Assembly: GCF_008119785.1 (NCBI RefSeq)
Contig: NZ_VSFA01000033.1
Span: 1-64,000, forward strand
Source of the DNA: Micromonospora sp. MP36
GTDB lineage: Bacteria; Actinomycetota; Actinomycetes; Mycobacteriales; Micromonosporaceae
Length of the DNA stretch: 64,000 nt
Direction of reading: 5' to 3'
This document shows, piece by piece, positions 31,941 to 40,798 of the stretch; within the stretch, counting starts at the first letter, position 1, and the number at the start of each line of letters is the position of its first letter. Made by a program: the position numbers and the translations under genes. The notes beneath the pieces were generated by a model. The model was not told the origin of the DNA, ran no database searches, and saw nothing but the letters and a program-made list of their open reading frames with translations.

Positions 31941-32090
31941 GTGACGCACCTGGCCTACCTGGATGCGGGATCCGGCAGCCTGATCGTGCAGGCGGTGGTC
32001 GGTGGGGTGGCCGGCGCGGCGGTTGCCGCCAAGCTCTACTGGCGCCGGTTGGTGGCCCGGTTCCGCCGGCAGCCCACCGACCGGGGCTGA
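31941..32090 (+). CDS. Small single-span membrane protein
   Basis: 49 residues from GTG 31941 (GGGAAGGGGG upstream). The sequence YLDAGSGSLIVQAVVGGVAG with a following basic tail (KLYWRRLVARFRRQ) is a conserved small protein pattern (YLDPGSGS...) found next to methyltransferase and sulfatase-like genes in several phyla. One membrane helix spans about residues 13-33. It lies 5 bases upstream of the methyltransferase, so the three genes form one operon. Its role is unknown. Confidence 0.75.
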   Translation: MTHLAYLDAGSGSLIVQAVVGGVAGAAVAAKLYWRRLVARFRRQPTDRG

Positions 32091-32095
32091 CCGGC

Positions 32096-33511
32096 GTGGC
32101 CTTCTCCGACACCGGCGTCCAGGCCGAGCCGGGGTCTTTCCGCGACCCCGGCAACCGAGTCTTCCACCGCAACGGCGAGGTGCTGCGCGGGCTCGACGAA
32201 GGCTCCGCCGGCGACTGGCGGGCGCTGGCCGCCGCCGACTTCTTCCGCGACCTGCTCGCCGCGGGCAAGGTCTGCGGCACCGAGGAGCTGACCCCGACCC
32301 CGGCGGACCTGCCCTGGGCGGCGGTGCTCCGGCACGAGCGCATCCCGTTCGTCTCCCACCCGTACGAGTGGACGTACGGCATGCTGCGTGACGCCGCCCT
32401 GCTGCATCTGGACGTCCTGCGGATGGCGTTGGCCGACGGCTTCACCACCAAGGACGGCTCGGCGTACAACCTCCAGTGGCGAGGCGCCACGCCGGTCTTC
32501 ATCGACGTCGGCTCGTTCGAGCCGGCCCGCGACGGAGAGCCCTGGGCCGGGTACCGGCAGTTCTGCCAGACCCTGCTCTACCCCCTGCTGCTCCAGGCCC
32601 ACCTCGGGATCGATTTCCAGCCCTGGCTGCGGGCCCGGATCGACGGCATCGAGCCGGACCAGATGCGGCGGCTCTTCGGCGGGACGCGGCGCTGGCGGCC
32701 CGGCGTGCTCACCCACGTCCACCTGCACGGCGCGATGCAGGCCCGCAACGCCCGCGCCAGCACCGCCGAGGTCCGCGCCCAGCTGCGGGCCGCCGGCTAC
32801 TCCCGGGAGCTGGCCCTGGCCACCGTACGCGGACTGGAGAAGCTGGTCCGCCGGCTGGACCACCGGCCGGGGGAGAGCTACTGGTCGGACTACCAGCGCA
32901 CCTGCGCGTACTCGGTGCCGGACCGGCAGGCCAAGGAGCAGTTCGTCGACCGGGCGGTGGCCGCCGCCGCGCCCGAGCTCGTCCTCGACCTGGGCGCCAA
33001 CGACGGCCGGTACGCCCGGATCGCCGCCCGGCAGGCCGGCTACGTGGTCGCGGTCGAGCAGGACCCGGTGGTGGCCGACGCGCTTTACCGCGCCCTGCGG
33101 GCCGCCGGGGAGCGGCGCATCGTGCCGCTGGTGATGGACCTGGCCGACCCGTCGCCCGGCGGGGGCTGGCGCGGCGTCGAGCGGGCGGCCTTCGGCGACC
33201 GGGCACGCGCCGACCTGGTGCTCGCGCTGGCGGTGGTGCACCACCTGGCGATCGGCCGGAACGTGCCGCTGGCCGAGGTGCTGGACCAGTTCGTGGCGCT
33301 GACCGCGCCCGGCGGCAGCCTGGTCGTGGAGTTCGTCCACCCCGAGGACCCGATGGCCCGCCGGCTGCTGGCCAACAAGCCGGACGGGCTCTTTCCCGAC
33401 TACCGGCGGGCGGCGTTCGAGCCGCTGCTCGCGGCGCGCGGGCGGATCGTCCGCCAGGTCGAGCTGCCGTCCGGCACCCGCACGCTCTACCAGGTGGTGG
33501 TGCATGGCTGA
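32096..33511 (+). CDS. Class I SAM-dependent methyltransferase
   Basis: 471 residues from GTG. The C-terminal half has the SAM-binding motif ELVLDLGANDGRYARIAARQ followed by VVAVEQDPVVADALYRAL and LVLALAVVHHLAIGRNVPL. The N-terminal half (about 1-260) is a separate conserved domain with FVSHPYEWTYGMLRDAALL and PVFIDVGSFEPARDGEPW, seen in enzymes that sit beside sulfatase-like genes. The last codons overlap the next start by 8 bases (33504-33511), showing tight translational coupling. Probably modifies a cell-surface or lipid-linked sugar product; this is inference. Confidence 0.88.
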   Translation: MAFSDTGVQAEPGSFRDPGNRVFHRNGEVLRGLDEGSAGDWRALAAADFFRDLLAAGKVCGTEELTPTPADLPWAAVLRHERIPFVSHPYEWTYGMLRDAALLHLDVLRMALADGFTTKDGSAYNLQWRGATPVFIDVGSFEPARDGEPWAGYRQFCQTLLYPLLLQAHLGIDFQPWLRARIDGIEPDQMRRLFGGTRRWRPGVLTHVHLHGAMQARNARASTAEVRAQLRAAGYSRELALATVRGLEKLVRRLDHRPGESYWSDYQRTCAYSVPDRQAKEQFVDRAVAAAAPELVLDLGANDGRYARIAARQAGYVVAVEQDPVVADALYRALRAAGERRIVPLVMDLADPSPGGGWRGVERAAFGDRARADLVLALAVVHHLAIGRNVPLAEVLDQFVALTAPGGSLVVEFVHPEDPMARRLLANKPDGLFPDYRRAAFEPLLAARGRIVRQVELPSGTRTLYQVVVHG

Positions 33512-35549
33512 GCAGACCCTCGTACCACCCGAGGTGCGCCCGGTCGCCCCGGCGCCGACCGGGGGCCGGGGGGTGTGGCGGGGCGAGCTGGGCCGGCTGC
33601 TGGAGGTGGCGGCGCTGGTCGGGCTGGTGGTCACCCAGCCGCTGCTGGACGTGCTGGGGCGCAGCCCCGACTTCTTCCTCTTCCACCGCGCTTCCCCGGC
33701 GGACGTCCTGCTCCTGGTGGGCCTGATCGCGATCGCGCCGACCGTGCCGCTCGCCCTGCTCGGCACGGTCAGCCTGTGCGCCGGGCGGGTCACCCGGGCG
33801 GTCGTGCACACCCTCGTGGTGGGGCTGCTGCTGGCCGCCCTCGCGGTCCAGGTCGGGCGGCACACCACGCCGCTGCGCGGCGTACCGCTGCTGCTGGCGG
33901 CGGTCGTGGCCGGCGCGGCCGGGGCGGCCGCGCACCGCCGGTGGCGGGCGCCGGCGCGGGTGCTGCGGGTGGCCGCCGTCGGGCCGGCGGTCTTCGTCGG
34001 TCTCTTCCTCTTCGCCTCGCCGGCCTCGGCGGTGGTGCTGCCCCGCGGCCACACGGGTGCCACCGGGGTGGCCGGCGCGGGCGTCCACCCGCCGGTGGTC
34101 ATGATCGTCCTGGACGAGTTGCCCCTGGTCTCGCTGCTCGGACCGGACGGGCGGATCGACGCCACCCGCTATCCGAACTTCGCCGCGCTGGCCGCCGGCT
34201 CCACCTGGTACCGCAACGCCACCGGGGTCAGCGGCTGGACGCCGTACGCGCTGCCGGCCATGCTGACCGGCCGCTACCCGGCCCAGTCGGTCGCCCCGCA
34301 CTACTCGCAGTACCCGGACAACCTGTTCACCGCCCTCGGCGGGCTGTACGAGATCAAGGCGGAGGAGAGCATCACCCGGCTCTGCCCGCCCAGTCGCTGC
34401 GAGCAGCCGGCCACTCCGCCGCAGGGCCTGGGCGTGCTGGTCCGGGAGAGCGGCAAGCTGCTGCGGCAGGTCACCGCGCCGGTGGACATCCGGGTCGACC
34501 CCGAGACGTCGTACCGGGAGCTGACCCGGGCCGAGGCGGGGCTGGACGCCGCCGAGCCGGTCCCGGCCGACCCGAAGTTCCGCTGGGACGCGCTCAACGC
34601 CAACCAACCGGCCCGGTTCACCAGCTTCCTCGCCGGGCTGCACCCCTCGTCCCGGCCCACCCTGCACTTCCTGCACCTGCTGATGCCGCACGCCCCGTGG
34701 GCGTACCTGCCGTCCGGGGCCCGGTACGCCGCGCCGGAGGACCTGCCCAACGACGGCGCCGGCTGGGTGGACCTGGCCCGCCAGCGTCACCTGGCCCAGC
34801 TCGGCTACACCGACCGGCTGATCGGCGAGACGCTGCGGACGCTGCGGGCCACCGGCCTCTACGACAAGGCCCTTATCCTGGTCACCGCCGACCACGGGGT
34901 GAGCTTCCTGCGTGACTGGCAGGGCCGGGGGATGGACGCCATCAACCACGCCGCCGACCAGGTCGCCTGGGTGCCGATGTTCCTCAAGGAGCCCGGCCAG
35001 CGGGACGGCCGGATCGACGACCGGAACTGGCAGCACGTCGACCTGCTGCCCACCATCGCCGACGAGACCCACGTGCGGATCCCCTGGCGGATGGACGGCC
35101 GCTCGGCGAAGCAGGCCGCTCGGACGGGAGCCGACAAGCGCTTCTACGACCGGCCCGGGGAACCGGTGCCGATCACCGGCGGGGTGCCCGCGCCGCCCGC
35201 CACGCCGGCCCCGGACCGGCTGGTGGGCACCCGGCCCGGCAACAAGCCCGCCGGCGGTACGGCCACGGTGGCGAACCTCGCCGCGTTCCGCGCCGTCGAC
35301 CCGGCGACCGGCGACCTGCCCGCCCTGGTGTGGGGCACCCTGCCCGCCTCGGCGCCGGACGGGACGAAGCTCGCGGTGGCGGTCAACGGCACCATCGGCG
35401 CCGTGGTGCCGGTCGTCCCACCGGACAAGGGCGGCCGGCGGTTCGCGGCGCTGCTGCCCGACGACCGGCTCTTCGCCGCCGGGGCCAACCGCCTGGACAT
35501 CTACCGGGTGGGCACGGACGGCTCGCTGCGCCGGCTCACCCTGTCCTGA
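33504..35549 (+). CDS. Sulfatase-like membrane protein (alkaline phosphatase superfamily)
   Basis: 681 residues. Four to five N-terminal membrane helices (about 30-180) precede a large extracytoplasmic domain with the alkaline-phosphatase-superfamily fold: VVMIVLDELPLVSLL, then GSTWYRNATGVSGWTPYALP with the nucleophile Ser/Thr region, HFLHLLMPHAPW and ILVTADHGVSF with the metal-binding Asp-His. The layout resembles LtaS-type and EptA-type phosphotransferases or sulfatases. The first metal ligands (Asp, Glu) are present in IVLDELP. It is co-transcribed with the methyltransferase and small membrane protein, suggesting envelope glycopolymer modification. Confidence 0.88.
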   Translation: MAEQTLVPPEVRPVAPAPTGGRGVWRGELGRLLEVAALVGLVVTQPLLDVLGRSPDFFLFHRASPADVLLLVGLIAIAPTVPLALLGTVSLCAGRVTRAVVHTLVVGLLLAALAVQVGRHTTPLRGVPLLLAAVVAGAAGAAAHRRWRAPARVLRVAAVGPAVFVGLFLFASPASAVVLPRGHTGATGVAGAGVHPPVVMIVLDELPLVSLLGPDGRIDATRYPNFAALAAGSTWYRNATGVSGWTPYALPAMLTGRYPAQSVAPHYSQYPDNLFTALGGLYEIKAEESITRLCPPSRCEQPATPPQGLGVLVRESGKLLRQVTAPVDIRVDPETSYRELTRAEAGLDAAEPVPADPKFRWDALNANQPARFTSFLAGLHPSSRPTLHFLHLLMPHAPWAYLPSGARYAAPEDLPNDGAGWVDLARQRHLAQLGYTDRLIGETLRTLRATGLYDKALILVTADHGVSFLRDWQGRGMDAINHAADQVAWVPMFLKEPGQRDGRIDDRNWQHVDLLPTIADETHVRIPWRMDGRSAKQAARTGADKRFYDRPGEPVPITGGVPAPPATPAPDRLVGTRPGNKPAGGTATVANLAAFRAVDPATGDLPALVWGTLPASAPDGTKLAVAVNGTIGAVVPVVPPDKGGRRFAALLPDDRLFAAGANRLDIYRVGTDGSLRRLTLS

Positions 35550-35568
35550 CCGCCACCATGACCCGCCC

Positions 35569-35597
35569 GACCGCCCCGGCCCACGGCCGGGGTGGTC
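35569..35597 (+). terminator. 13-bp hairpin terminator of the sulfatase operon
   Basis: GACCGCCCCGGCC pairs with GGCCGGGGTGGTC around a 3-base loop (one G-T pair), 20 bases after the stop at 35549. Confidence 0.75.
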
Positions 35598-35610
35598 GCG
35601 CTTCCATGGG

Positions 35611-35635
35611 GTTTCCCAGCCGGCAAGTCGGGAAT
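35611..35635 (+). promoter_or_regulatory. SigB/SigF-type promoter candidate upstream of gltA
   Basis: GTTT (35611-35614) and GGGAAT (35630-35635) are spaced by 15 bases, about 110 bases before ATG 35748. A housekeeping promoter closer to the gene is likely as well. Confidence 0.5.
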
Positions 35636-35747
35636 CGCGTGACGCATACCTCACCGAAGAACCACGGCGAGCGGTGTCCCCCGCACCGCGATTACGGTAA
35701 AAGCGAAGGCAATTCAACGAAGATCTTGCCGGCGAAGCGAGGAACAG

Positions 35748-37031
<1,284 letters not shown>

Positions 37032-37043
37032 GCCCGGTCCTGA

Positions 37044-37086
37044 CGGCGAAGGCCGCCGACCCCGTGGGGGTCGGCGGCCTTCGCCG
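37044..37086 (+). terminator. 20-bp perfect hairpin after gltA
   Basis: Bases 37044-37063 are the exact reverse complement of 37067-37086, with a 3-base loop, 12 bases after the gltA stop. It also lies 15 bases beyond the stop of the convergent M14 gene, so it can serve both. Confidence 0.92.
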
Positions 37087-37100
37087 TATCGGCTGGTGCG

Positions 37101-39923
37101 TCAGGCCACCAGGGAGCGCAGCGGGATCTGCGCGTCCCGCAGGGCCTGCACCATGTCCCGCAGGAACGGGTGCTCGTCGGCCTGCAGGCCGTCCCGGTTC
37201 GGGATCACCAGGTAGGCCGACCCGTCCACCACGGAGACCCGGGCGGTGTCGGTGTACCGGGCGATGACCGCCGCGGCGCGGTCGCGGTCACCGGCCGCCA
37301 CCTCGACGCTGATCGGCCGCCACTCGCCACCCAGGTCATCCGCCACCGGCGCCGCCGCGGCGGCCGCCCGGGCCGGGTCGATCCCGGTCGTGCGGCTCAG
37401 GGCGGCGCGGTTCGGCGCCGCGCCCGCGCCCGACGGGTAGAGCAGCGCGTTGGCCACCAGGTGCAGCCCGTTCTCGTTGTACGCCCGGAACAGCGGGTTG
37501 AACGCGAACAGCACCGCCCGGCCGGACCCGGTGGGCTCGTCCACCAGCGCCACCGTCCCCTTGAGCGCGTCCGCGCGCACCGTGTAGCCGTTGGCCCAGA
37601 AGGTGTCGTCGGACGGGTAGGTGAGGACGTTGGTGCCGGTGGTGCTCGGCGTCAGGATCGAGTCGCTGTTGTTGAACTCGAAGTCCTCGGCCGGGCGGCC
37701 CAGCGCGACCGGGCTGCTGCCGTCGACGTCGACCCGCAGGTGCGAGCCGATCATCCGGTAGTCCGCCGGCTTCGTCTTCTCGGTGGTGGAGGTGAGGCCG
37801 GCGGCCCGGGCCATCCGGGTGCCCTCGTTGCGCAGACCGAGGTAGGTGTGGCCCTGGGCGACCCAGTTCCGCAGGTTGGCCTGCCCGGCGGCGGTGAGCC
37901 CGCCGGTCGCGTTGCTGCCGTCCGGCACGAGCAGCACGGTGCGCTCGGTGAACGCCGGGGTGTTGTCGTTGATGTCGGCGGTGGTCACCGGCTTGAGGTC
38001 GAGGCCCCACCGCTTGCCCAGCACGTACCGGGCCTCGCCGTGCGAGCCGGAGGTGGTGGAGATGCCGGTGCCCTGGAACAGCCCGACGTCCGGCAGGTCG
38101 ACCGCGGTCCCGCTGGCCGCCGCGTCGTGCGGGTTCAGGGTCACCCCGAGCGACCGGGCCAGCTGGTCGATCTCCGGGGTCAGGCTCTTCGCCGGGAAGC
38201 CGACCACGCTGGTCTCGAGGTCACGGACCAGCGGCACCCCCTGGCCGAGCAGCCGGAAGGTGAGCTCGGCCGCCGCCGCGGAGTCCAGCGGGTACGCGTA
38301 CGAACCCTTCGCCCCGGCGGCAAAGGGCTTGCCGCCGGAGATCTGCCGGACCAGCTGGGCCGGGGGCCGGACGTCGTCGCCGGTGTAGAGGGCGTTGACC
38401 CCCATCAGCAGCGGGTTGCTCCAGGACGACACGTCGTAGAAGTACGGGAACGGGACGTACGGGTCCTCGCCCATGATCCCCTGGATCCAGTGCTTCTGCG
38501 GCTGGTCCATCGGGATCCAGTACGCGCCCACCGGCACCGTCACGTCGGTCGCGGAACGCCCACCGAAGATCCGGGCCGTGGGCACCTTCGTCGGCTTGGT
38601 GACCTCGTAGACCTCGACGTCCATCCGGCGCAGCCGCTCGACCAGCTGGCGCACGTCGGCGAGCTGGCGGTCGGGCAGCAGGAAGTACGACCGGATCTTG
38701 ACGTCCGGCACCGGGAACTGAACGGTGTTGGTCGGCTGGACCACCTCGTTCGGCTCCAGCGTGCCGGCCTTGCCCTCGGCGAGCGCGTCCGTCCAGATCT
38801 TGAAGTAGCTGCTCAGCACCTCGTGCTTGTTCGCGGCGGCCCAGCCGAGGGTCGACCACTGGGTGTGGAACTGCTGCTGGACCCGGTCGGCCACGGCCGA
38901 CGCGCTGCCCTTCTCGAAGGTCATGCCGGCGGCGCCGAAGCCGGCGGCCGGGACCGTGTCGCCGTAACCCATGAAGAACAGGTCGTACGTCGAGTAGTTG
39001 AAGTAGCACTCGGTGGTGACGGCCCCGCCACAGGCGCCGTTGAAGCCGAAGCCCGCCTTGTTGGCCTCGCCGATCCGGTTGATCCAGTCGACGTTCTCGC
39101 TGGAGATCTCGTGGTGGATCGGGTCGGCGTTCGGCGGGAAGAAGTACTGCCGGCCACCCATCTCGTGGGCGTCGATGAAGACCTGCGGCGGGTACTGCCG
39201 CAGGAGCTCGATCTTGCCGTCGGTCTCCTGCTGGGTCCGGGCGAACCAGTCCCGGTTCATGTCGAAGCCGTACTCGTTCTGCCGGCGGCTGGCGTCGCGG
39301 CCGTCCGGGTTCTGCGTCGGCACGATGACGGTGACCAGGTTGTCGTTCCGCTCCGCGACCGCGCAGGACAGGCCGGAGGCCAGCTCGTACAGGGTCTTCA
39401 GGGCGGCGTCGGTGCCGCTCTTCTCCCCACCGTGCACGTTCGCGGTCACCCAGACGATGGCCGGGCGGTCGGTCGCGGTCTCGGCGGCCTGCTTCGCCGT
39501 GATCCCGCGCGGATCCCGCAGGTCGCGGATGTCCCGGGCGATCTGCTGCAGGGCGCCCGGCTGGACGTGCCGCTCGTTCGAGACGATGGCGTACGGCAGC
39601 GGCTGGCCGAGCACGCTCGTCGCCATGACGCCGGTGACCACCCGGTCGGAGGCGTCGTCGACGGCCTTCAGGTAGCTACGGACCTCGTCGTTGGTGACGA
39701 CGCGTTCCTGGCCGGTGCCGAGCGGGAAGCCCAGCGCCGACTCCGGGCTGGGCACGGTGGACAGCCGGGCGGTCGGGTCGGTGCTGCAGTTGGGGGGCGT
39801 GGGGGCGGCGCCGGCCGGGACGCCACCGAGCAACGGCGTCAGGCCGGCCAGCAGCAGCGCCGTGGCGACGCCGGCCGTTCTTCTCGTGGGGACCGCCCCG
39901 GGCGGACGCTTCGACAGGCGCAT
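37101..39923 (-). CDS. Secreted M14 zinc carboxypeptidase, large form
   Basis: 940 residues from ATG 39923; the open frame up to 40676 belongs to a shadow of the fasciclin gene. A Sec signal peptide (RLSKRPPGAVPTRRTAGVAT, then hydrophobic, ending near PAGAAP) directs export. The M14 zinc site is in VTANVHGGEKSGTDA (His-x-x-Glu) and FIDAHEMGG (third His); TQNPDGRDASRRQNEYGFDM and MNRDWFARTQQET carry substrate-binding residues. The C-terminal 500 residues hold two further domains, including a GATase-like segment (TVLLVPDGSN, NLRNWVAQGHTYLGL). It probably degrades extracellular peptides. Confidence 0.9.
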   Translation of the reverse strand: MRLSKRPPGAVPTRRTAGVATALLLAGLTPLLGGVPAGAAPTPPNCSTDPTARLSTVPSPESALGFPLGTGQERVVTNDEVRSYLKAVDDASDRVVTGVMATSVLGQPLPYAIVSNERHVQPGALQQIARDIRDLRDPRGITAKQAAETATDRPAIVWVTANVHGGEKSGTDAALKTLYELASGLSCAVAERNDNLVTVIVPTQNPDGRDASRRQNEYGFDMNRDWFARTQQETDGKIELLRQYPPQVFIDAHEMGGRQYFFPPNADPIHHEISSENVDWINRIGEANKAGFGFNGACGGAVTTECYFNYSTYDLFFMGYGDTVPAAGFGAAGMTFEKGSASAVADRVQQQFHTQWSTLGWAAANKHEVLSSYFKIWTDALAEGKAGTLEPNEVVQPTNTVQFPVPDVKIRSYFLLPDRQLADVRQLVERLRRMDVEVYEVTKPTKVPTARIFGGRSATDVTVPVGAYWIPMDQPQKHWIQGIMGEDPYVPFPYFYDVSSWSNPLLMGVNALYTGDDVRPPAQLVRQISGGKPFAAGAKGSYAYPLDSAAAAELTFRLLGQGVPLVRDLETSVVGFPAKSLTPEIDQLARSLGVTLNPHDAAASGTAVDLPDVGLFQGTGISTTSGSHGEARYVLGKRWGLDLKPVTTADINDNTPAFTERTVLLVPDGSNATGGLTAAGQANLRNWVAQGHTYLGLRNEGTRMARAAGLTSTTEKTKPADYRMIGSHLRVDVDGSSPVALGRPAEDFEFNNSDSILTPSTTGTNVLTYPSDDTFWANGYTVRADALKGTVALVDEPTGSGRAVLFAFNPLFRAYNENGLHLVANALLYPSGAGAAPNRAALSRTTGIDPARAAAAAAPVADDLGGEWRPISVEVAAGDRDRAAAVIARYTDTARVSVVDGSAYLVIPNRDGLQADEHPFLRDMVQALRDAQIPLRSLVA

Positions 39924-39970
39924 CGGAATGCCTCTCTTCGCTGATTGGGGGAGATCAACTGAGTGGATCG

Positions 39971-39989
39971 AAACCCTATGATCGGGTTT
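39971..39989 (-). terminator. Short hairpin after the fasciclin gene
   Basis: AAACCC (39971-39976) and GGGTTT (39984-39989) form a 6-bp stem about 30 bases beyond the fasciclin stop on the minus strand and 48 bases before the M14 start. Confidence 0.4.
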
Positions 39990-40018
39990 TCCTGCGGTCA
40001 AGGTGCAGCTCGTGCCGG

Positions 40019-40726
40019 TCAGTGCGCGCGGTGCCCGCCCTCGGTGGCGGTGGTGGGCAGGTTGCCGAGCACGCGGTTGATGATGTGGATCCGGGCGTTG
40101 GCCGCCTGGTAGTCGGCACAGACCGTGTCGGCCTGGCCGGCCAGGCGGGCCGTTTCCCCACCCCCGCTGACCGTCAGTTTGGTGCCGGCCAGGGTGGTGA
40201 CCCCGCCGGCGGCCACCATGTCGGACAGCGTGAGCGAGCCGGCGACGAGGTGTTCGCGGAGCAGGCCGCGGAGCTTGTCCTTGTCGGTGAGGAACAGCTG
40301 GTCCAGGTTGTCCTCGGAGAACTTGGCCGCGAAGGCGTCGTCGGTCGGGGCCAGGATGGTCAGCCCCGACCCCTCGTGCAGGTCGGCGGCCATCCCGGAC
40401 GCCCGCACCGCCGCCTCGAACGTGGTGAGGACGGGAAGCCACTGCAGCGCCGCCTCGGGCGGCTGGCCGGTGAGGGCGGTGGGGTTGCCCGGATCGCTGC
40501 CGGAGGGCAGCAGGTCGCACAGGGGGCCGCGCACGACGGGCGCCGCCTTCGGTGCGGCGGCTCCGTCGGCGGCCGCCGGTGAACCGGTGCCGGCACCGGA
40601 GCAACCCGTGCCGGCGAGCACCAGGGACAGGGCGGCCGCGGCGAGCGCGGCCCTCCGTCGCCGGGCGGCCGGCCACCGGAGCCGGGGAAGGGATCGGGAT
40701 CGCGGGCGGATGACGGGCTGGTCCAC
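40019..40726 (-). CDS. Fasciclin-domain lipoprotein
   Basis: 235 residues from GTG 40726 (GGAG upstream). A basic N-terminus, hydrophobic core and lipobox LAGTGC (about residues 37-42) mark it as a lipoprotein anchored outside the cell. The fasciclin (FAS1/beta-Ig-H3) domain spans about 85-225, with LTILAPTDDAFAAKFSE, LREHLVAGSLTLSDM and HIINRVLGNLP, similar to mycobacterial MPT70/MPT83 surface proteins. FAS1 domains mediate adhesion. It sits between two secreted M14 peptidase genes on the same strand. Confidence 0.92.
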   Translation of the reverse strand: MDQPVIRPRSRSLPRLRWPAARRRRAALAAAALSLVLAGTGCSGAGTGSPAAADGAAAPKAAPVVRGPLCDLLPSGSDPGNPTALTGQPPEAALQWLPVLTTFEAAVRASGMAADLHEGSGLTILAPTDDAFAAKFSEDNLDQLFLTDKDKLRGLLREHLVAGSLTLSDMVAAGGVTTLAGTKLTVSGGGETARLAGQADTVCADYQAANARIHIINRVLGNLPTTATEGGHRAH

Positions 40727-40798
40727 GACGTTCTCCGGGGAATCGGGTCGTACCGGCAGACCCGGGAGGCCGGGCCTGCCGGTACGACGATCAACGGG

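Noticed and set aside
37170..39944. A 924-codon plus-strand open frame antisense to the large M14 gene
   Set aside because: Its composition (Arg/Gly/Val-rich, no hydrophobic core) and the clear M14 motifs on the other strand show it is not coding.
39924..40676. N-terminal extension of the large M14 frame up to 40676
   Set aside because: The extension overlaps the fasciclin gene in another frame, and a signal peptide starts exactly at ATG 39923.
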